The notes: generated from the letters alone by a model not told the origin. Shown: positions 40,050 through 50,739, counted from the stretch's first letter. The stretch: 64,000 nt of DNA from Pseudomonas koreensis (GCF_024169245.1 NZ_JALJWP010000001.1:1675501-1739500); one strand, 5' to 3'. Numbers and translations: made by a program.

Positions 40050-41009
40050 ATGAAACAGAAAAAAGCCCAATGGCCCTGGCACGTCCTCACCGTGCTGGTG
40101 CTGGTCGGCTTGGCGGGCGCGTTGTATTACGCCACGTCGCTGATGTCCTACGAATGGCGCTGGAATCGCGTGCCGCAGTACTTCGCCTACCAGGCAGAAG
40201 AAACCCAGCGCGCCGCGGATATTTCCACCGTCACCGAACTGGTGCGCAAGGGCAGCAGTGCCGAGGTCACGCTGCGCAACGATGCCGGTGACGAGCAGCG
40301 CCTGACCGTCGACGAAAACAGCCTGCAATTCGCTCAGGGCGACGATGTTGCTGAAGGCGATGTCGTCGGCGTGACCCGGCATTGGGCGGCAGGACCGCTG
40401 TTGTGGGGACTGTGGACGACGTTGTGGCTGTCGCTGGTGTCTGGCGTGCTCGGCTTGCTGATTGGTCTGGTCACCGGCCTGTGCCGGCTGTCGAGCAACC
40501 CGACTCTCCGCGACCTGTCGACGATTTACGTCGAACTGGTCCGTGGCACACCGCTGCTGGTGCAGATCTTCATTTTCTATTTCTTCATCGGCACGGTGAT
40601 GAACCTGTCCCGCGAGTTCGCCGGGATCGCCGCGCTGTCGTTGTTCACTGGCGCCTACGTGGCGGAGATCATCCGTTCCGGCGTGCAATCGATCGCCCGT
40701 GGTCAGAACGAGGCGGCGCGCTCGCTCGGTCTGAGCGCCGGCCAGTCGATGCGCCACGTGGTCCTGCCGCAGGCGTTCAAGCGGGTGCTGCCGCCGCTGG
40801 CCGGGCAGTTCATCAGTCTGGTCAAGGACACGTCGCTGGTGTCGGTGATCGCCATCACCGAGCTGCTGAAAAGCGGTCGGGAAGTCATCACCACCTCATT
40901 TTCGCCTTTCGAAATCCTGTTCTGCGTTGCCGGCCTGTACCTGTTGATCAACCTGCCGCTGTCGAAGATCGCCAGCCGGCTTGAGCGGAGGCTCGCGCAA
41001 AGTGATTGA
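40050..41009 (+). CDS. Polar amino-acid ABC transporter permease with large extracytoplasmic insertion
   Basis: The 319-residue membrane protein has the HisMQ-type permease core: [39 protein letters not shown] and the EAA loop [30 protein letters not shown]. The first helix (residues about 11-30) and the second (from about residue 115) are separated by some 80 polar residues including [20 protein letters not shown], predicted to lie outside the membrane; most relatives have only a short loop there. It overlaps the ATPase gene by eight bases. Confidence 0.93.
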   Translation: MKQKKAQWPWHVLTVLVLVGLAGALYYATSLMSYEWRWNRVPQYFAYQAEETQRAADISTVTELVRKGSSAEVTLRNDAGDEQRLTVDENSLQFAQGDDVAEGDVVGVTRHWAAGPLLWGLWTTLWLSLVSGVLGLLIGLVTGLCRLSSNPTLRDLSTIYVELVRGTPLLVQIFIFYFFIGTVMNLSREFAGIAALSLFTGAYVAEIIRSGVQSIARGQNEAARSLGLSAGQSMRHVVLPQAFKRVLPPLAGQFISLVKDTSLVSVIAITELLKSGREVITTSFSPFEILFCVAGLYLLINLPLSKIASRLERRLAQSD

Positions 41010-41736
41010 AGTTCGCGATCTGGTAAAAGTCTTCGACACCCGTGGGCAGGTTGTGCGCGCGGTGGATAACGTCAGCACGACGGTGGCCAAGGGCGAAGTG
41101 CTGGTGGTGATCGGCCCGTCGGGTTCCGGCAAGTCGACCTTCCTGCGTTGCCTCAATGGTCTGGAGGAATTTGATTCCGGTTCGGTGAGCATCGATGGCC
41201 TGCAACTGGCCGACGCGAAAACCGACGTCAACGCCTACCGCCGCGAAGTCGGCATGGTTTTCCAGCATTTCAACCTGTTCCCGCACATGACCGTGCTGGA
41301 AAACCTCTGTCTGGCGCAGAAAGTCGTGCGCAAGCGCGGCAAGAAAGAACGCGAAGCCAAGGCCATGGCGTTGCTGGAAAAGGTCGGCATTGCACAGAAG
41401 GCTCACGAATTTCCGTCACGCCTGTCCGGCGGTCAGCAACAGCGCGTGGCGATTGCCCGGGCGTTGGCGATGGAGCCGAAGGTGATGTTGTTCGATGAGC
41501 CGACCTCGGCGCTCGATCCGGAAATGGTCGGCGAAGTGCTCGACGTGATGAAGAACCTGGCCGTGGAAGGCATGACCATGGTCTGCGTGACCCATGAAAT
41601 GGGTTTCGCTCGGGAAGTAGCGGATCGGGTGTTGTTCTTCGATCACGGCAAGTTGCTTGAAGATGCAGCGCCGGCGCAGTTCTTCGATGCACCGAAGGAT
41701 CCGCGGGCTCAGGCCTTTCTAAGACAGGTTCTTTAA
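41002..41736 (+). CDS. Polar amino-acid ABC transporter ATP-binding protein
   Basis: The ATPase of the GlnQ/HisP type has 244 residues from the GTG at 41002, which has GGAGG ten bases upstream; a TTG at 40981 in the same frame would overlap the permease by 29 bases and lacks a site. Walker A is GPSGSGKST, the signature [15 protein letters not shown], Walker [14 protein letters not shown], and the switch His lies in CVTHEMGFA. It works with the permease upstream and the binding protein at 39098. A type 2 REP doublet follows. Confidence 0.95.
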   Translation: MIEVRDLVKVFDTRGQVVRAVDNVSTTVAKGEVLVVIGPSGSGKSTFLRCLNGLEEFDSGSVSIDGLQLADAKTDVNAYRREVGMVFQHFNLFPHMTVLENLCLAQKVVRKRGKKEREAKAMALLEKVGIAQKAHEFPSRLSGGQQQRVAIARALAMEPKVMLFDEPTSALDPEMVGEVLDVMKNLAVEGMTMVCVTHEMGFAREVADRVLFFDHGKLLEDAAPAQFFDAPKDPRAQAFLRQVL

Positions 41737-41742
41737 CGGCAA

Positions 41743-41818
41743 AAAAGATCGCAGCCTTCGGCAGCTCCTACAAGGTTTTGTGTACACCTGTAGGAGCTGC
41801 CGAAGGCTGCGATCTTTT
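41743..41818. repeat. REP doublet (type 2)
   Basis: AAAAGATCGCAGCCTTCGGC and the inverted copy lie between the convergent ATPase and chemoreceptor genes; the structure could terminate both transcripts. Confidence 0.93.
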
Positions 41819-41830
41819 GTTTTTGGGCTG

Positions 41831-43747
41831 TTAAACCTTGAATCGACCCACCAGCATCTGCAGATGCGTGCCCAACCGCGCCAGTTCAACGCTGGATGCG
41901 GCGGTCTCTTCACTCGCCGCCGAGGTCTGATCCGACACATCGCGCACATTCAGCACGCTGCGGTTGATCTCTTCGGCCACGGCGCTCTGCTGCTCGGCGG
42001 CTGCGGCGATCTGCTGGTTCATCGCCTGGATCGCCGAGACGGTGCGGGTGATGCTTTCCAGTGAGCCACCGGCGCGACGGGTCAGTTCGACGCTGCTGTC
42101 GGTGAGGCTGCGGCTGTTGTCCATGATCGTCGCCACTTGCTGAGTGCCGTTTTGCAGGCCGACGATCAGCTCTTCGATCTCTTCTGTGGACTTCTGCGTG
42201 CGCTGGGCGAGGCTGCGCACTTCATCGGCAACCACGGCGAAACCACGCCCGGCTTCACCGGCACGGGCGGCCTCGATGGCGGCATTGAGCGCCAGCAGGT
42301 TGGTTTGCTGGGCGACCGACTTGATCACGTCGAGGACGCTGCCGATCTTGTCGCTTTCGCGCTTGAGCTCGCCCATGGCTTCGGTGGAATGCCCGACCTC
42401 GATCGCCAGACGCTCGATCTGGGCGATGGCTTCGCCGACGACCTTGTCGCCCTCACGGGCCTGTTGGTCGGCAGCGACAGCGGCTTCCGAAGCTTCTTCA
42501 GCGTTGCGCGCGACTTCCTGCACGGTGGCGGCCATTTCGTTCATGGCGGTGGCGACCTGATCGGTCTCGACCTTCTGATTGTTGACCCCGGCGCTGGTCT
42601 GCTCGGTCACGGCCGAAAGTTCTTCGGCGGCGCTGGCGATCTGCGTGACGCCGTCGCTGATGCCGCCGATCAATTCGCGCAGGCCCTGGGTCATGCTTTG
42701 CATCGAGCGCTGCAATTGGCCAAGTTCGTCGCGACGCAGGGAAACCAGGTTGTGGGTCAGGTCGCCGGCTGCCACGCGCTCGGCCACTTTCAGGGTCTGG
42801 GTCAGCGGAATGATGATTTGCCGAGTGATGATCCACGCTGCCAGCAAACCGAACACCAGCGCCAGCACGGTGGCGATCAGCAGCATGTTCTTGGCGTGGG
42901 CAGCGTCAGTGTCGCGCACCACGGTTTGCGATTCGGTGAGTTTCTTGCTGACTGACATCAGGATCTCGCCCTGAGCCGCCATGTTCGCCAGTGCGGCGGT
43001 GTTCTTCACCTGCGAGTCACGAAATTGTGCGACGGCGGCGCGGTAGGCCTTGAGCGAGTCGGTGGCCTGCTGCAGGTTGGCGATGTGCTGCTCCGGCACG
43101 CGAGTCGGCAGGCTTTCGAGGTTTTTCAGCGCGTTGTCGATGGCGGTCAGCGCCGGTTGCTCGGCGTCGGCCTTGCCGCTGTAGGTGTAGCCGCGCACCT
43201 GATAGCGTGCCTGCTGGAGCAATTTGCTCAGCTCGATCACCGCGTTGTATTGCGCGACGCTGTCGCCCTGCAGCAGTGCACTTTCGACTTCGCCAACCCT
43301 GGCCACAGCATTGTCGGCGTTGGCGCCCAGCTTGCTGCGCGCATCTTCACGCTGCACGGTGGCCTGGGTCATTTCGCCGAAAGCGCGTTTGTATTCGGCA
43401 ACGGCAGCCAATTGCTGGTCGACCATCGCCACATCGGACGGCTGCTCGATCATGCCGCGTGCCGATTGCAGACCGCTTTCGAGCTTGTTGAGGAATTCGT
43501 TGACCGCGCCCGGGCCCTGTTCGCCACGGCGCATGTCATAGTCCATGCGCGCCAGGCGCAGGTCTTTGGTCAGCTCATTGAGGCTTGAGATGAAGCCGAG
43601 CTTGTCGCCGCGGCTGATGATGCCGCTCATGCCGGTCCAGCCGGTGAAAGTGATCAACAGCGTCAGTAACAGCACCAGGCCGAAACCGATGCCCAGCTTG
43701 CGTTTGACGCTGACGTTTCCAAGACTCTCGGCTAACCAACGGTACAT
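41831..43747 (-). CDS. Methyl-accepting chemotaxis protein with helical bimodular (HBM-like) sensor
   Basis: A 638-residue chemoreceptor: first helix at residues 18-38 ([17 protein letters not shown]), an all-helical periplasmic sensor of about 250 residues, second helix at about 290-310 ([20 protein letters not shown]), then HAMP ([12 protein letters not shown]) and the signalling domain with tip [20 protein letters not shown]. Length, the all-helical sensor and the [22 protein letters not shown]-terminus resemble P. putida McpS, a receptor for tricarboxylic-acid-cycle intermediates. Ligand identity is inferred from overall similarity and is not proven by visible binding residues. It ends VGRFKV without a CheR-tether pentapeptide. 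Confidence 0.92.
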   Translation of the reverse strand: MYRWLAESLGNVSVKRKLGIGFGLVLLLTLLITFTGWTGMSGIISRGDKLGFISSLNELTKDLRLARMDYDMRRGEQGPGAVNEFLNKLESGLQSARGMIEQPSDVAMVDQQLAAVAEYKRAFGEMTQATVQREDARSKLGANADNAVARVGEVESALLQGDSVAQYNAVIELSKLLQQARYQVRGYTYSGKADAEQPALTAIDNALKNLESLPTRVPEQHIANLQQATDSLKAYRAAVAQFRDSQVKNTAALANMAAQGEILMSVSKKLTESQTVVRDTDAAHAKNMLLIATVLALVFGLLAAWIITRQIIIPLTQTLKVAERVAAGDLTHNLVSLRRDELGQLQRSMQSMTQGLRELIGGISDGVTQIASAAEELSAVTEQTSAGVNNQKVETDQVATAMNEMAATVQEVARNAEEASEAAVAADQQAREGDKVVGEAIAQIERLAIEVGHSTEAMGELKRESDKIGSVLDVIKSVAQQTNLLALNAAIEAARAGEAGRGFAVVADEVRSLAQRTQKSTEEIEELIVGLQNGTQQVATIMDNSRSLTDSSVELTRRAGGSLESITRTVSAIQAMNQQIAAAAEQQSAVAEEINRSVLNVRDVSDQTSAASEETAASSVELARLGTHLQMLVGRFKV

Positions 43748-43835
43748 GCGACCACTCCCTTCGGACCACTAAAATTGGACTTATAGGGGCTGTATCGGCT
43801 GGGTGATGGCAATCTGTAACGCCACTTGTCCGCCC

Positions 43836-43965
43836 GTAGGAGCTGGTAGGAGCTTGTAGGAGCTTGTAGGAGCTGACGAGTGCAACGAGGCTGCGATCTC
43901 TTGATCTTGTTTTTTAGAGGCAAGGTCAAAAGATCGCAGCCTCGTTGCACTCGGCAGCTCCTACA
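43836..43965. repeat. REP-type inverted repeat with a tandem 10-mer
   Basis: Four consecutive copies of GTAGGAGCTG/T occupy 43836-43875. They are followed by ACGAGTGCAACGAGGCTGCG; the inverted partner CGCAGCCTCGTTGCACTCGG and CAGCTCCTAC closes the structure. It is a third REP variant (CGAGTGCAACGAGG in place of CCGAAGG) whose left end has been amplified. It lies between the chemoreceptor promoter region and the rsmE stop. Confidence 0.85.
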
Positions 43966-43981
43966 GGGACCGGTGCAACAT

Positions 43982-44689
43982 TCAGAACAGGCGCGCGAGC
44001 AGGGCGGTGACGGCGGTTTCGACGCGCAGAATGCGCTCACCCAATTGCACCGGTTGCAGGCCGGATTTGGCCAGTAGATCGATTTCATAGGGAATCCAGC
44101 CACCCTCGGGGCCGATGGCCAACGTCACCGGTTCGCTGAGGGCGCGGGGGCACGGTGGGAAGTTGCCGGGATGGCCGACCAGGCCGAGGGTGCCCTCGGT
44201 GACCGCCGGCAGTCGATCCTCGACGAAAGGCTTGAAACGCTTCTCGATGATGATCTCCGGCAGCACCGTATCGCGAGCCTGTTCGAGCCCCAGGATCAAC
44301 TGCTCACGAATCGCTTCCGGATCCAGAAATGGCGTTTGCCAGAAGCTTTTCTCCACGCGGTAACTGTTGACCAGAATCACCTTGGCCACGCCCATGGTCG
44401 CGACGGTCTGGAACACGCGGCGGAGCATTTTCGGCCGGGGCAGGGCCAGTACCAGGGTCAGCGGCAGTTTGGCCGGCGGTGGCTGATCGAGGCTGACACG
44501 CAGTTCCGCTTCGCATGCCTCCAGGCGCAGCAACTCGGCCGAACCCATCAGCCCGTTGATGCGCCCGACACGCAGGCTGTCGCCGACTTCCGAGCGATGG
44601 ACTTCCTGCATATGGGTCAGGCGGCGATCGCGCAGGACCACGCGGTCGGCCGCAATGAAGTCGGCCTCTTCGAGCAGCAGCAGGTTCAT
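43982..44689 (-). CDS. rsmE: 16S rRNA m3U1498 methyltransferase RsmE
   Basis: RsmE methylates U1498 of 16S rRNA. The start at 44689 ([11 protein letters not shown]) gives 235 residues, the usual length; the frame is open 80 codons further upstream but lies wholly over tatC. Motifs: an N-terminal PUA-like domain with [19 protein letters not shown], then the SPOUT domain with [29 protein letters not shown] and [17 protein letters not shown], the SAM-binding knot. Its ATG overlaps the tatC stop by four bases. Confidence 0.96.
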   Translation of the reverse strand: MNLLLLEEADFIAADRVVLRDRRLTHMQEVHRSEVGDSLRVGRINGLMGSAELLRLEACEAELRVSLDQPPPAKLPLTLVLALPRPKMLRRVFQTVATMGVAKVILVNSYRVEKSFWQTPFLDPEAIREQLILGLEQARDTVLPEIIIEKRFKPFVEDRLPAVTEGTLGLVGHPGNFPPCPRALSEPVTLAIGPEGGWIPYEIDLLAKSGLQPVQLGERILRVETAVTALLARLF

Positions 44690-45477
44690 GCCTGGGTCGC
44701 TGGCGGCTGGTCGTTGTGGTCGTCGGCCGGCGTTTCGTCCGGGCGTTCGCGCTTGCTGACCAGCGCGCCGAAGAGGATGCCGATCTCGAACAGCATCCAC
44801 ATCGGCACGGCCAGCAGGGTCTGCGAGAAGATGTCCGGCGGCGTCAGGATCATGCCCACCACGAAGCAGCCGATGATCACGTACGGGCGGATCTTCTTCA
44901 GGTATTTGACGTCGACCACGCCGATCCACACCAGCAGCACCACGGCCACCGGAATCTCGAACGCCACGCCGAAGGCGAAGAACAGCGTCATCACAAAATC
45001 GAGGTAGCTGGCGATGTCGGTCATCATTTCCACGCCGGCCGGGGTGGCGGCGGCGAAGAACTTGAAGATCAGCGGAAAGACGAAGTAATAGGCGAACGCC
45101 ATGCCGATGTAGAACAGCAGGATGCTGGAGATCAGCAGCGGTACCGCGACGCGTTTTTCATGCTTGTACAGACCCGGCGCGATAAAGCCCCAGATCTGGT
45201 GCAGGATCACCGGAATCGCAAGAAACAGCGAAACCATCATCGTCAGCTTCAGCGGCGTCAGGAATGGCGACGACACGTCGGTGGCGATCATCGTCGCGCC
45301 GACCGGCAGGTACTGGCGCAGCGGCGTCGAGACGAAGGTATAGATCTGCTGGGTAAAGGCGAACAGCCCGGCAAAAATGATGAAGATCGCCGCCACGCAA
45401 CGCAGCAGGCGGGTGCGCAACTCGGTGAGATGCGAAACCAGCGGCATGTGCTGGTCGTTTTCCGGAAGATCGCTCAT
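44686..45477 (-). CDS. tatC: Twin-arginine translocase subunit TatC
   Basis: TatC is the six-helix inner-membrane receptor for twin-arginine signal peptides. This protein has 263 residues with the conserved N-terminal [18 protein letters not shown], the periplasmic [25 protein letters not shown], and [21 protein letters not shown]. The C-terminal tail ([19 protein letters not shown]) is polar. It overlaps both tatB and rsmE by four bases, so tatABC-rsmE is translated as a coupled unit. Confidence 0.97.
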   Translation of the reverse strand: MSDLPENDQHMPLVSHLTELRTRLLRCVAAIFIIFAGLFAFTQQIYTFVSTPLRQYLPVGATMIATDVSSPFLTPLKLTMMVSLFLAIPVILHQIWGFIAPGLYKHEKRVAVPLLISSILLFYIGMAFAYYFVFPLIFKFFAAATPAGVEMMTDIASYLDFVMTLFFAFGVAFEIPVAVVLLVWIGVVDVKYLKKIRPYVIIGCFVVGMILTPPDIFSQTLLAVPMWMLFEIGILFGALVSKRERPDETPADDHNDQPPATQA

Positions 45478-45932
45478 GGGGCTCGCGGCGGCAAAGTGGT
45501 GTCGTGAGGCGCAGGTGTAGTCGGCGCGGCGGTGGGAGCTACGTGTTCAACCGATGTGTCTGCGGCAACCGGCGCCGGTGCTGGCGGTGTTACAACCGGT
45601 GCAGGTGCAGGTGCAGGTGCAGTCGGAGCGGCAGCGCTGTGAATCGTCTGCTCGCCTACATGCTCGACCGGCGTCGGCTCCTGCTGGTTCGGATTGAAAA
45701 TCTTCCGCGCCTCCTGCTCCAGCGACAGAATATGTTCGTTGTGCAGTTGCCGACGGATCTCGTCGGCGCCGATTTCACGTTCAACTTCCTGCTTGATCGC
45801 GTTGAAGCTGCGCTTCAGGCGGCCGACCCACAGACCGGCGGTGCGCGCAGCGCCCGGCAGACGCTCGGGGCCGAGCACCAGCAGGGCAACGAGGCCGACG
45901 AGCAGCAGTTCAGAGAAGCTGATACCAAACAT
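45474..45932 (-). CDS. tatB: Twin-arginine translocase subunit TatB
   Basis: TatB has 152 residues. A single N-terminal helix ([23 protein letters not shown]) with the TatB-specific Glu at residue 8 and the GPERLP hinge precedes an amphipathic helix ([21 protein letters not shown]). The C-terminal 70 residues are a Pro/Ala/Thr-rich low-complexity tail containing three APAP repeats, typical of Pseudomonas TatB and probably disordered. The stop overlaps the tatC start (ATGA). Confidence 0.96.
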   Translation of the reverse strand: MFGISFSELLLVGLVALLVLGPERLPGAARTAGLWVGRLKRSFNAIKQEVEREIGADEIRRQLHNEHILSLEQEARKIFNPNQQEPTPVEHVGEQTIHSAAAPTAPAPAPAPVVTPPAPAPVAADTSVEHVAPTAAPTTPAPHDTTLPPRAP

Positions 45933-45942
45933 TAGTCAGTGC

Positions 45943-46224
45943 TCACACGTCTTTGCGGATCGGCTCTTCGACTTTCTGCGCCTGCACGTCGATGGTGTGC
46001 GGCGGGTTGGCCTGAGCGGTGGTTTGCGGCTGCACCGGTGGCACGGGCTGCGCTGGCGGGGTCACGTTCGGCTCGGTCGGTTTTTCGTCGTCATTCATGG
46101 CTTTGCGAAAGCCCTTGATCGATTCGCCAACGTCGGTGCCGAGGTTTTTCAGTTTCTTGGTACCGAACACCAGCACCACGACAATCAGAATGACGACCCA
46201 GTGTTTCCAGTCAAAAATGCCCAT
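45943..46224 (-). CDS. tatA: Twin-arginine translocase subunit TatA
   Basis: TatA forms the polymerising pore component. The start at 46224 gives 93 residues beginning [20 protein letters not shown]. The FG hinge ([11 protein letters not shown]) and the amphipathic helix [13 protein letters not shown] follow, then a Pro/Gln-rich tail. It lies ten bases upstream of tatB in the operon. The frame extends upstream of the ATG, but that part runs into hisE. Confidence 0.96.
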   Translation of the reverse strand: MGIFDWKHWVVILIVVVLVFGTKKLKNLGTDVGESIKGFRKAMNDDEKPTEPNVTPPAQPVPPVQPQTTAQANPPHTIDVQAQKVEEPIRKDV

Positions 46225-46249
46225 GTGGCGATTCCTCTCTAAAAATTGT

Positions 46250-46582
46250 TCAGGCGGACGGACGCGAGGCTTTCTCGACGTGTCCGGACAGGCCGAAGCG
46301 ACGGTCCAGTTCATCCAGCACGGCCTGCGGATGCTGCCCCAGTTGGGCGAGCATGACCATGCTGTGGAACCACAGGTCGGCGGTCTCGTAGATCACATCA
46401 CTGCAGTCGCCGCTGATGGCGGCATCCTTGGCGGCAATAATGGTTTCGACCGACTCTTCGCCGACTTTCTCCAGAATCTTGTTCAGCCCCTTGTGATACA
46501 GGCTGGCGACATACGAACTGTCGGCGGCTGCGCCTTTGCGCTCTTCGAGCACTTCAGCCAGACGGGTCAGGGTGTCACTCAT
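46250..46582 (-). CDS. hisE: Phosphoribosyl-ATP pyrophosphatase
   Basis: HisE catalyses the second step of histidine biosynthesis. It has 110 residues from the ATG at 46582, with AGGA eight bases upstream. The MazG-like helical core shows [25 protein letters not shown] and [17 protein letters not shown], carrying the EExxE-type metal ligands. It overlaps hisI by eight bases, so the two pathway steps are encoded by separate but coupled genes, not by a HisIE fusion. Confidence 0.96.
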   Translation of the reverse strand: MSDTLTRLAEVLEERKGAAADSSYVASLYHKGLNKILEKVGEESVETIIAAKDAAISGDCSDVIYETADLWFHSMVMLAQLGQHPQAVLDELDRRFGLSGHVEKASRPSA

Positions 46583-46976
46583 GTGTGTGTCCTGCGGAGT
46601 AGATGGCATGCGGGTCTTTCAGAACCGGGTCGACCGTTTTCCAGTCGCCGTTTTCGAAGACCCGGTAAAAGCAGCTCTGACGGCCGGTGTGGCAGGCGAT
46701 GTCGCCGATCTGTTCAACCATCAGGATGATCACGTCGGCGTCACAGTCCAGACGCATTTCATGCAGGGTCTGCACATGGCCGGACTCCTCGCCCTTGCGC
46801 CACAGCTTGCCACGGGAACGTGACCAGTAGATTGCACGATTCTCCGCGGCGGTCAGTTCCAGCGCTTCGCGGTTCATCCAGGCCATCATCAATACGCGCC
46901 CGGTCTTGTGATCCTGGGCAATCGCCGGCACCAGGCCGTCGGCGTCCCACTTGATCTCGTCCAGCCAGTTTTTCAT
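46575..46976 (-). CDS. hisI: Phosphoribosyl-AMP cyclohydrolase
   Basis: HisI opens the adenine ring of phosphoribosyl-AMP, the third step of histidine biosynthesis. The protein has 133 residues from [11 protein letters not shown]. The metal-binding motif [29 protein letters not shown] carries the Asp and Cys ligands (shown in part: [13 protein letters not shown]). [11 protein letters not shown] and [18 protein letters not shown] are family signatures. It is the first gene of the hisI-hisE-tat run. Confidence 0.96.
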   Translation of the reverse strand: MKNWLDEIKWDADGLVPAIAQDHKTGRVLMMAWMNREALELTAAENRAIYWSRSRGKLWRKGEESGHVQTLHEMRLDCDADVIILMVEQIGDIACHTGRQSCFYRVFENGDWKTVDPVLKDPHAIYSAGHTHE

Positions 46977-46999
46977 CTTCGATTCCTGAAAAGCAGCTT

Positions 47000-47090
47000 C
47001 GAGTTTCAAGCTTCAAGCTGCAAGTAAAAGCAGGTTGCGGTGTGTCTGTGTCGCCATGCATGCAGCTCGCAGCTTATAACTTGCAGCTCG
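47000..47090. repeat. Imperfect inverted repeat between ubiB and hisI
   Basis: CGAGTTTCAAGCTTCAAGCT and the opposite-strand CGAGCTGCAAGTTATAAGCT pair imperfectly across about 41 bases. It may be an old repeat element and could terminate the ubiB transcript, which ends into it. Confidence 0.5.
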
Positions 47091-47096
47091 ATCGTG

Positions 47097-48701
47097 CTAT
47101 CGGCGAACGACCAGATACAAACCGACCGCCAGCATGATTCCGGCGGGCCAGTGTGCCCAATCGGTCAGCGGGCCACCGGCGGCGAGGGTCGCGCCGCCGG
47201 CCAGATGCGCGCAGCCGAGCAGGCGCAGGAACCAGTCGTCCTTGCGTTTGTGCCACGGCGGCGGTGGATCTTTGGCGTGAGGTTGCGACATGCGTTCGAG
47301 CAGATCGCGGGCCATGTTCGACAGGTGCGGAATCTGCTCCAGCTGGCTCTGCACGTTGCCCAGCAAGGCTTTCGGGCTGACGCGTTCGCGCATCCAGCGC
47401 TCGAGAAACGGCTGCGCGGTGTTCCACAGATCCAGATCCGGATACAGCTGACGACCAAGGCCTTCGATGTTCAGCAGGGTCTTCTGCAACAGCACCAGCT
47501 GCGGCTGCACTTCCATGTTGAAGCGGCGCGCAGTCTGGAACAGGCGCATCAGCACCTGGCCAAATGAAATATCTTTTAACGGTTTTTCGAAGATCGGTTC
47601 GCAGACGGTACGGATCGCTGCTTCGAATTCGTTGAGTTTGGTTTCCGCCGGCACCCAGCCCGAATCGATGTGCAACTGCGCGACACGGCGGTAGTCACGC
47701 TTGAAGAAGGCGAACAGGTTGCGCGCCAGATAATCCTGGTCTTCCGGCGTCAGGCTGCCGACGATGCCGCAGTCGATCGCAATGTACTGCGGGCTCCACG
47801 GATTGACGGTGCTGACGAAGATGTTGCCCGGGTGCATGTCGGCGTGGAAAAAGCTGTCGCGGAACACTTGGGTGAAGAAGATCTCCACACCGCGCTCGGC
47901 GAGCATTTTCATGTCGGTGCGCTGGTCGGCGAGGGTCGCCAGGTCAGTGACCTGTATCCCGTAGATGCGCTCCATTACCAGCACTTTCGGCCGGCACCAG
48001 TCCCAATAGACTTGCGGCACGTACAGCAGCTGCGAGCCTTCGAAGTTGCGGCGCAACTGGCTGGCGTTGGCCGCCTCGCGCAACAGGTCGAGTTCGTCGT
48101 AAATGGTTTTTTCGTAATCCTGCACCACGTCGACCGGGTGCAGCAGGCGCGCGTCAGCGGAGAATTTCTCGGCAGCGCGGGCGAGGATGAACAGCCACGC
48201 CAGATCCTGCGCGATCACCGGTTTCAGGCCGGGGCGAATGACCTTGACCACCACTTCTTCGCCGCTTTTGAGCTGCGCCGCATGCACCTGCGCCACCGAG
48301 GCCGAGGCCAGCGGCTCAACGTCGAAGCGACTGAACACTTCGCTGATTTTCTTGCCCAGCTGTTCTTCGATCAGCTTGATTGACAGTTGCGAATCGAACG
48401 GCGGCACGCGGTCCTGCAACAGCATCAGCTCATCGGCGATGTCTTCCGGCAACAGGTCGCGGCGGGTCGAAAGAATCTGCCCGAACTTGATGAAAATCGG
48501 CCCCAGATCCTGCAATGCCAGACGCAAGCGCGCGCCTCGATTGAGCTCCAGCGGCTTGCGCGGCAGCCAGCGCCACGGCAGCAGAAAGCGTACTGCCAGG
48601 AGAAACCAGGGCAGCGGCAGATCGAACAGCAGGTCATCGAGGCGGTAGCGGATCACGACGCGCTGGATGCGCAACAGACGGCGGACGGCAAGCAGCTTCA
48701 T
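47097..48701 (-). CDS. ubiB: Ubiquinone biosynthesis atypical kinase UbiB
   Basis: UbiB (ADCK/ABC1 family) is a membrane-anchored atypical kinase/ATPase needed for ubiquinone synthesis. The 534-residue protein has the KxGQ motif in [19 protein letters not shown], an Ala-rich loop in [14 protein letters not shown], the catalytic region [13 protein letters not shown] and the DFG-like AIDCG. Two C-terminal hydrophobic helices form the membrane anchor, ending GLYLVVRR. Its ATG overlaps the ubiJ stop (ATGA). Confidence 0.97.
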   Translation of the reverse strand: MKLLAVRRLLRIQRVVIRYRLDDLLFDLPLPWFLLAVRFLLPWRWLPRKPLELNRGARLRLALQDLGPIFIKFGQILSTRRDLLPEDIADELMLLQDRVPPFDSQLSIKLIEEQLGKKISEVFSRFDVEPLASASVAQVHAAQLKSGEEVVVKVIRPGLKPVIAQDLAWLFILARAAEKFSADARLLHPVDVVQDYEKTIYDELDLLREAANASQLRRNFEGSQLLYVPQVYWDWCRPKVLVMERIYGIQVTDLATLADQRTDMKMLAERGVEIFFTQVFRDSFFHADMHPGNIFVSTVNPWSPQYIAIDCGIVGSLTPEDQDYLARNLFAFFKRDYRRVAQLHIDSGWVPAETKLNEFEAAIRTVCEPIFEKPLKDISFGQVLMRLFQTARRFNMEVQPQLVLLQKTLLNIEGLGRQLYPDLDLWNTAQPFLERWMRERVSPKALLGNVQSQLEQIPHLSNMARDLLERMSQPHAKDPPPPWHKRKDDWFLRLLGCAHLAGGATLAAGGPLTDWAHWPAGIMLAVGLYLVVRR

Positions 48702-49321
48702 GCGTTATCGCTTGGGTCGAGGGATCGGGAAAGGCGCTCGAAACGCGCCTCGAGTCGTTCCAGATCAAGTTTGATCCGGTCCAGTTCGCTGAACCGCGCT
48801 TCGGCTTCGCGCTGCCCGACAAGGGTGCGTGATTCTTCGGCGAGGTATTCGGCAAGATTCTGGTTGAGGCTGGCAAATCCTTGTTGATACCAGCGCGCGC
48901 GGCTGCGCAGATGACCACCGAGCAACTGCGTGGCGACCGGGCCGAGCCAGCGCGAGAGTTCGTACTCCCAGTCCAGCTCGAGGTCTTGCAGCACGCCGGC
49001 CAGCTCCAGCAACACGCCGCTGTCGCCATCGAGCTCGACTTCGGGTGCGTGCAGCACGGCGGTCTTGTCTTTGCTCAGAGCCAGTTTCACCAGGCTCGAG
49101 GCCGGTGCGCGCAGCGTGCAGTCGACATCCGCGGCCCACTGTGAAGCCAGCATCAGGCCTTCGTCGCTGGGCAGAATGAATAGTTGTATGGCCGGACTGC
49201 GGCAATCGACGGCAATCACCTTGCCGGTCAGATGCGCCAGGCGCGGCATCGCCGTGCTGTCGAGACGCAGCACCCGGTTGAGGCCGAGTTCGACGCTGGC
49301 GAGCAGCCCGGTGAGCAACAT
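48698..49321 (-). CDS. ubiJ: Ubiquinone biosynthesis accessory factor UbiJ (SCP2 domain)
   Basis: UbiJ is a lipid-binding accessory protein that assembles the soluble Ubi complex. The 207-residue protein has an N-terminal SCP2-like domain ([35 protein letters not shown]) and a C-terminal helical part with [19 protein letters not shown]. It shares one base with the ubiE stop (TGATG) and overlaps ubiB by four, so ubiE-ubiJ-ubiB is a tightly coupled operon. Confidence 0.94.
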   Translation of the reverse strand: MLLTGLLASVELGLNRVLRLDSTAMPRLAHLTGKVIAVDCRSPAIQLFILPSDEGLMLASQWAADVDCTLRAPASSLVKLALSKDKTAVLHAPEVELDGDSGVLLELAGVLQDLELDWEYELSRWLGPVATQLLGGHLRSRARWYQQGFASLNQNLAEYLAEESRTLVGQREAEARFSELDRIKLDLERLEARFERLSRSLDPSDNA

Positions 49322-50091
49322 CAGGGTTTGATGCCGCGGTGCAGGGCGACGATGCCTGCGGTCATGTTGTGATAGGTCACGCGGTCGAAACCGGCCTCGA
49401 CCATCATCGACTTCAGGGTTTCCTGATTCGGGTGCATGCGGATCGATTCGGCCAGATAGCGATAGCTTTCCGAGTCATTGGTGATCAGCTTGCCCATCAG
49501 CGGCATGAAAGCGAACGAGTAGGCGTCGTAGGCTTTGGACATCAGCGCGTTGGTCGGCTTGGAGAATTCCAGCACCAGCAGGCGTCCGCCGGGCTTGAGC
49601 ACACGCAGCATCGAACGCAACGCGTCCTCTTTGTGCGTCACGTTGCGCAGGCCGAAGGCGATGGTCACGCAGTCGAAGTGGTTGTCCGGGAATGGCAGTT
49701 TTTCCGCGTCGGCCTGGACGAATTCGACGTTGCCGGCAACGCCCAGATCGAGCAGGCGATCACGGCCGACCTTGAGCATCGATTCGTTGATGTCTGCCAG
49801 CACGACCTGGCCGGTCGGGCCGACGAGGTGCGAGAACTTGCGGGTCAGGTCGCCGGTGCCGCCGGCAATGTCGAGCACGCGGTTGCCGCTGCGCACGCCG
49901 GAAAGCTCGATCGCGAAACGCTTCCACAGGCGGTGCATGCCGCCCGACAGAAGGTCGTTCATCAGGTCGTATTTCGCGGCTACGGAATGGAAAACCTCAG
50001 CGACTTTTTCCGCTTTCTGGCTTTCCGGAACGTTTTTGAAGCCGAAGTGAGTGGTGGGTTCGGCATCGCTGCCTTTGCGCTGATCAGTCAT
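49321..50091 (-). CDS. ubiE: Ubiquinone/menaquinone C-methyltransferase UbiE
   Basis: UbiE methylates the quinone ring at C2 with S-adenosylmethionine. The start at 50091 ([19 protein letters not shown]) gives 256 residues; the frame extends 28 codons further without family resemblance. Signatures are [21 protein letters not shown], the SAM-binding [11 protein letters not shown], and [20 protein letters not shown] (here [17 protein letters not shown]). It is the first gene of ubiEJB and divergent from the PHA-system gene. Confidence 0.97.
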   Translation of the reverse strand: MTDQRKGSDAEPTTHFGFKNVPESQKAEKVAEVFHSVAAKYDLMNDLLSGGMHRLWKRFAIELSGVRSGNRVLDIAGGTGDLTRKFSHLVGPTGQVVLADINESMLKVGRDRLLDLGVAGNVEFVQADAEKLPFPDNHFDCVTIAFGLRNVTHKEDALRSMLRVLKPGGRLLVLEFSKPTNALMSKAYDAYSFAFMPLMGKLITNDSESYRYLAESIRMHPNQETLKSMMVEAGFDRVTYHNMTAGIVALHRGIKP

Positions 50092-50245
50092 ATCGCTGTC
50101 ACCAAAAGAGAATGCGCGACATTCTAATCCCCAAGCCATGCTTTGTCTTGGAATGGCTAAAGGTAAGATGGGCAACCTTAGGGACGATTTGCCGCAGATG
50201 CGGTCAAGATTCTACGTCAGCCATTCAATCATCAGGAGTCACTCC

Positions 50246-50521
50246 ATGGCCAAAATCAGTGTTGAGCGCGCCCACACCCTGGGCAAGGAAGCTGCCCGCG
50301 AGAAGGCCGACAAGCTGGCCAAAAAACTCAATGAACAATACGGCCTGGAGCCACAGTGGTCAGGCGACACCCTGAACCTCAAGCGCTCGGGCGTGAAAGG
50401 TGAAGTGCACGTGGCAGACGATTCGATCAGGGTCGACGTCGAGCTGGGCCTGATGATGTCGGCCATGAGCGGCATGATCAAAGCCGAGATCGAAAAAGCC
50501 CTCGACAAAGCCTTGGCCTGA
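50246..50521 (+). CDS. Polyhydroxyalkanoic acid system family protein
   Basis: The 91-residue protein is of the PHA_gran_rgn family, found next to pha genes in Pseudomonas. It starts MAKISVERAHTLGKEAAREK, with AGGAG eight bases upstream, and has the central WSGDTLNLKRSGVKGEVHV and the helical C-terminus MMSAMSGMIKAEIEKALDKALA. Molecular function is not established. It lies upstream of phaI but is separated from it by a REP doublet. Confidence 0.88.
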   Translation: MAKISVERAHTLGKEAAREKADKLAKKLNEQYGLEPQWSGDTLNLKRSGVKGEVHVADDSIRVDVELGLMMSAMSGMIKAEIEKALDKALA

Positions 50522-50532
50522 AACACGATCCC

Positions 50533-50622
50533 CTGTAGGAGTGAGCCTGCTCGCGAAAGCGGTCTTTGAGTCAAATTATCAATGACGGACAGACCGCTTT
50601 CGCGAGCAGGCTCGCTCCCACA
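50533..50622. repeat. REP doublet (type 1, divergent left arm)
   Basis: The left arm reads TGTAGGAGTGAGCCTGCTCG, a hybrid between type 2 (TGTAGGAG) and type 1; the right arm is a normal type 1 inverted copy. Short AGACCG/CGGTCT words extend the pairing. Confidence 0.9.
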
Positions 50623-50739
50623 TTTGTTTAGAGTTGCTCCCGCTGGTTAGGGTGCCCTTTCTAATTTTTCTGCCTACTTTGTGCCTGAGCCCGACACTCG
50701 TCCGGCAGTTCCTCAAACCTTCTGCGCGTGAGGTGCACC

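Noticed and set aside
43836-43965. A CRISPR array
   Set aside because: The four 10-base units have no spacers and belong to a REP-like inverted repeat; no cas genes are nearby. The REP doublets were rejected as CRISPR for the same reasons.
44690-44929. An 80-codon N-terminal extension of RsmE
   Set aside because: It lies entirely over tatC in another frame; RsmE proteins start at [11 protein letters not shown].
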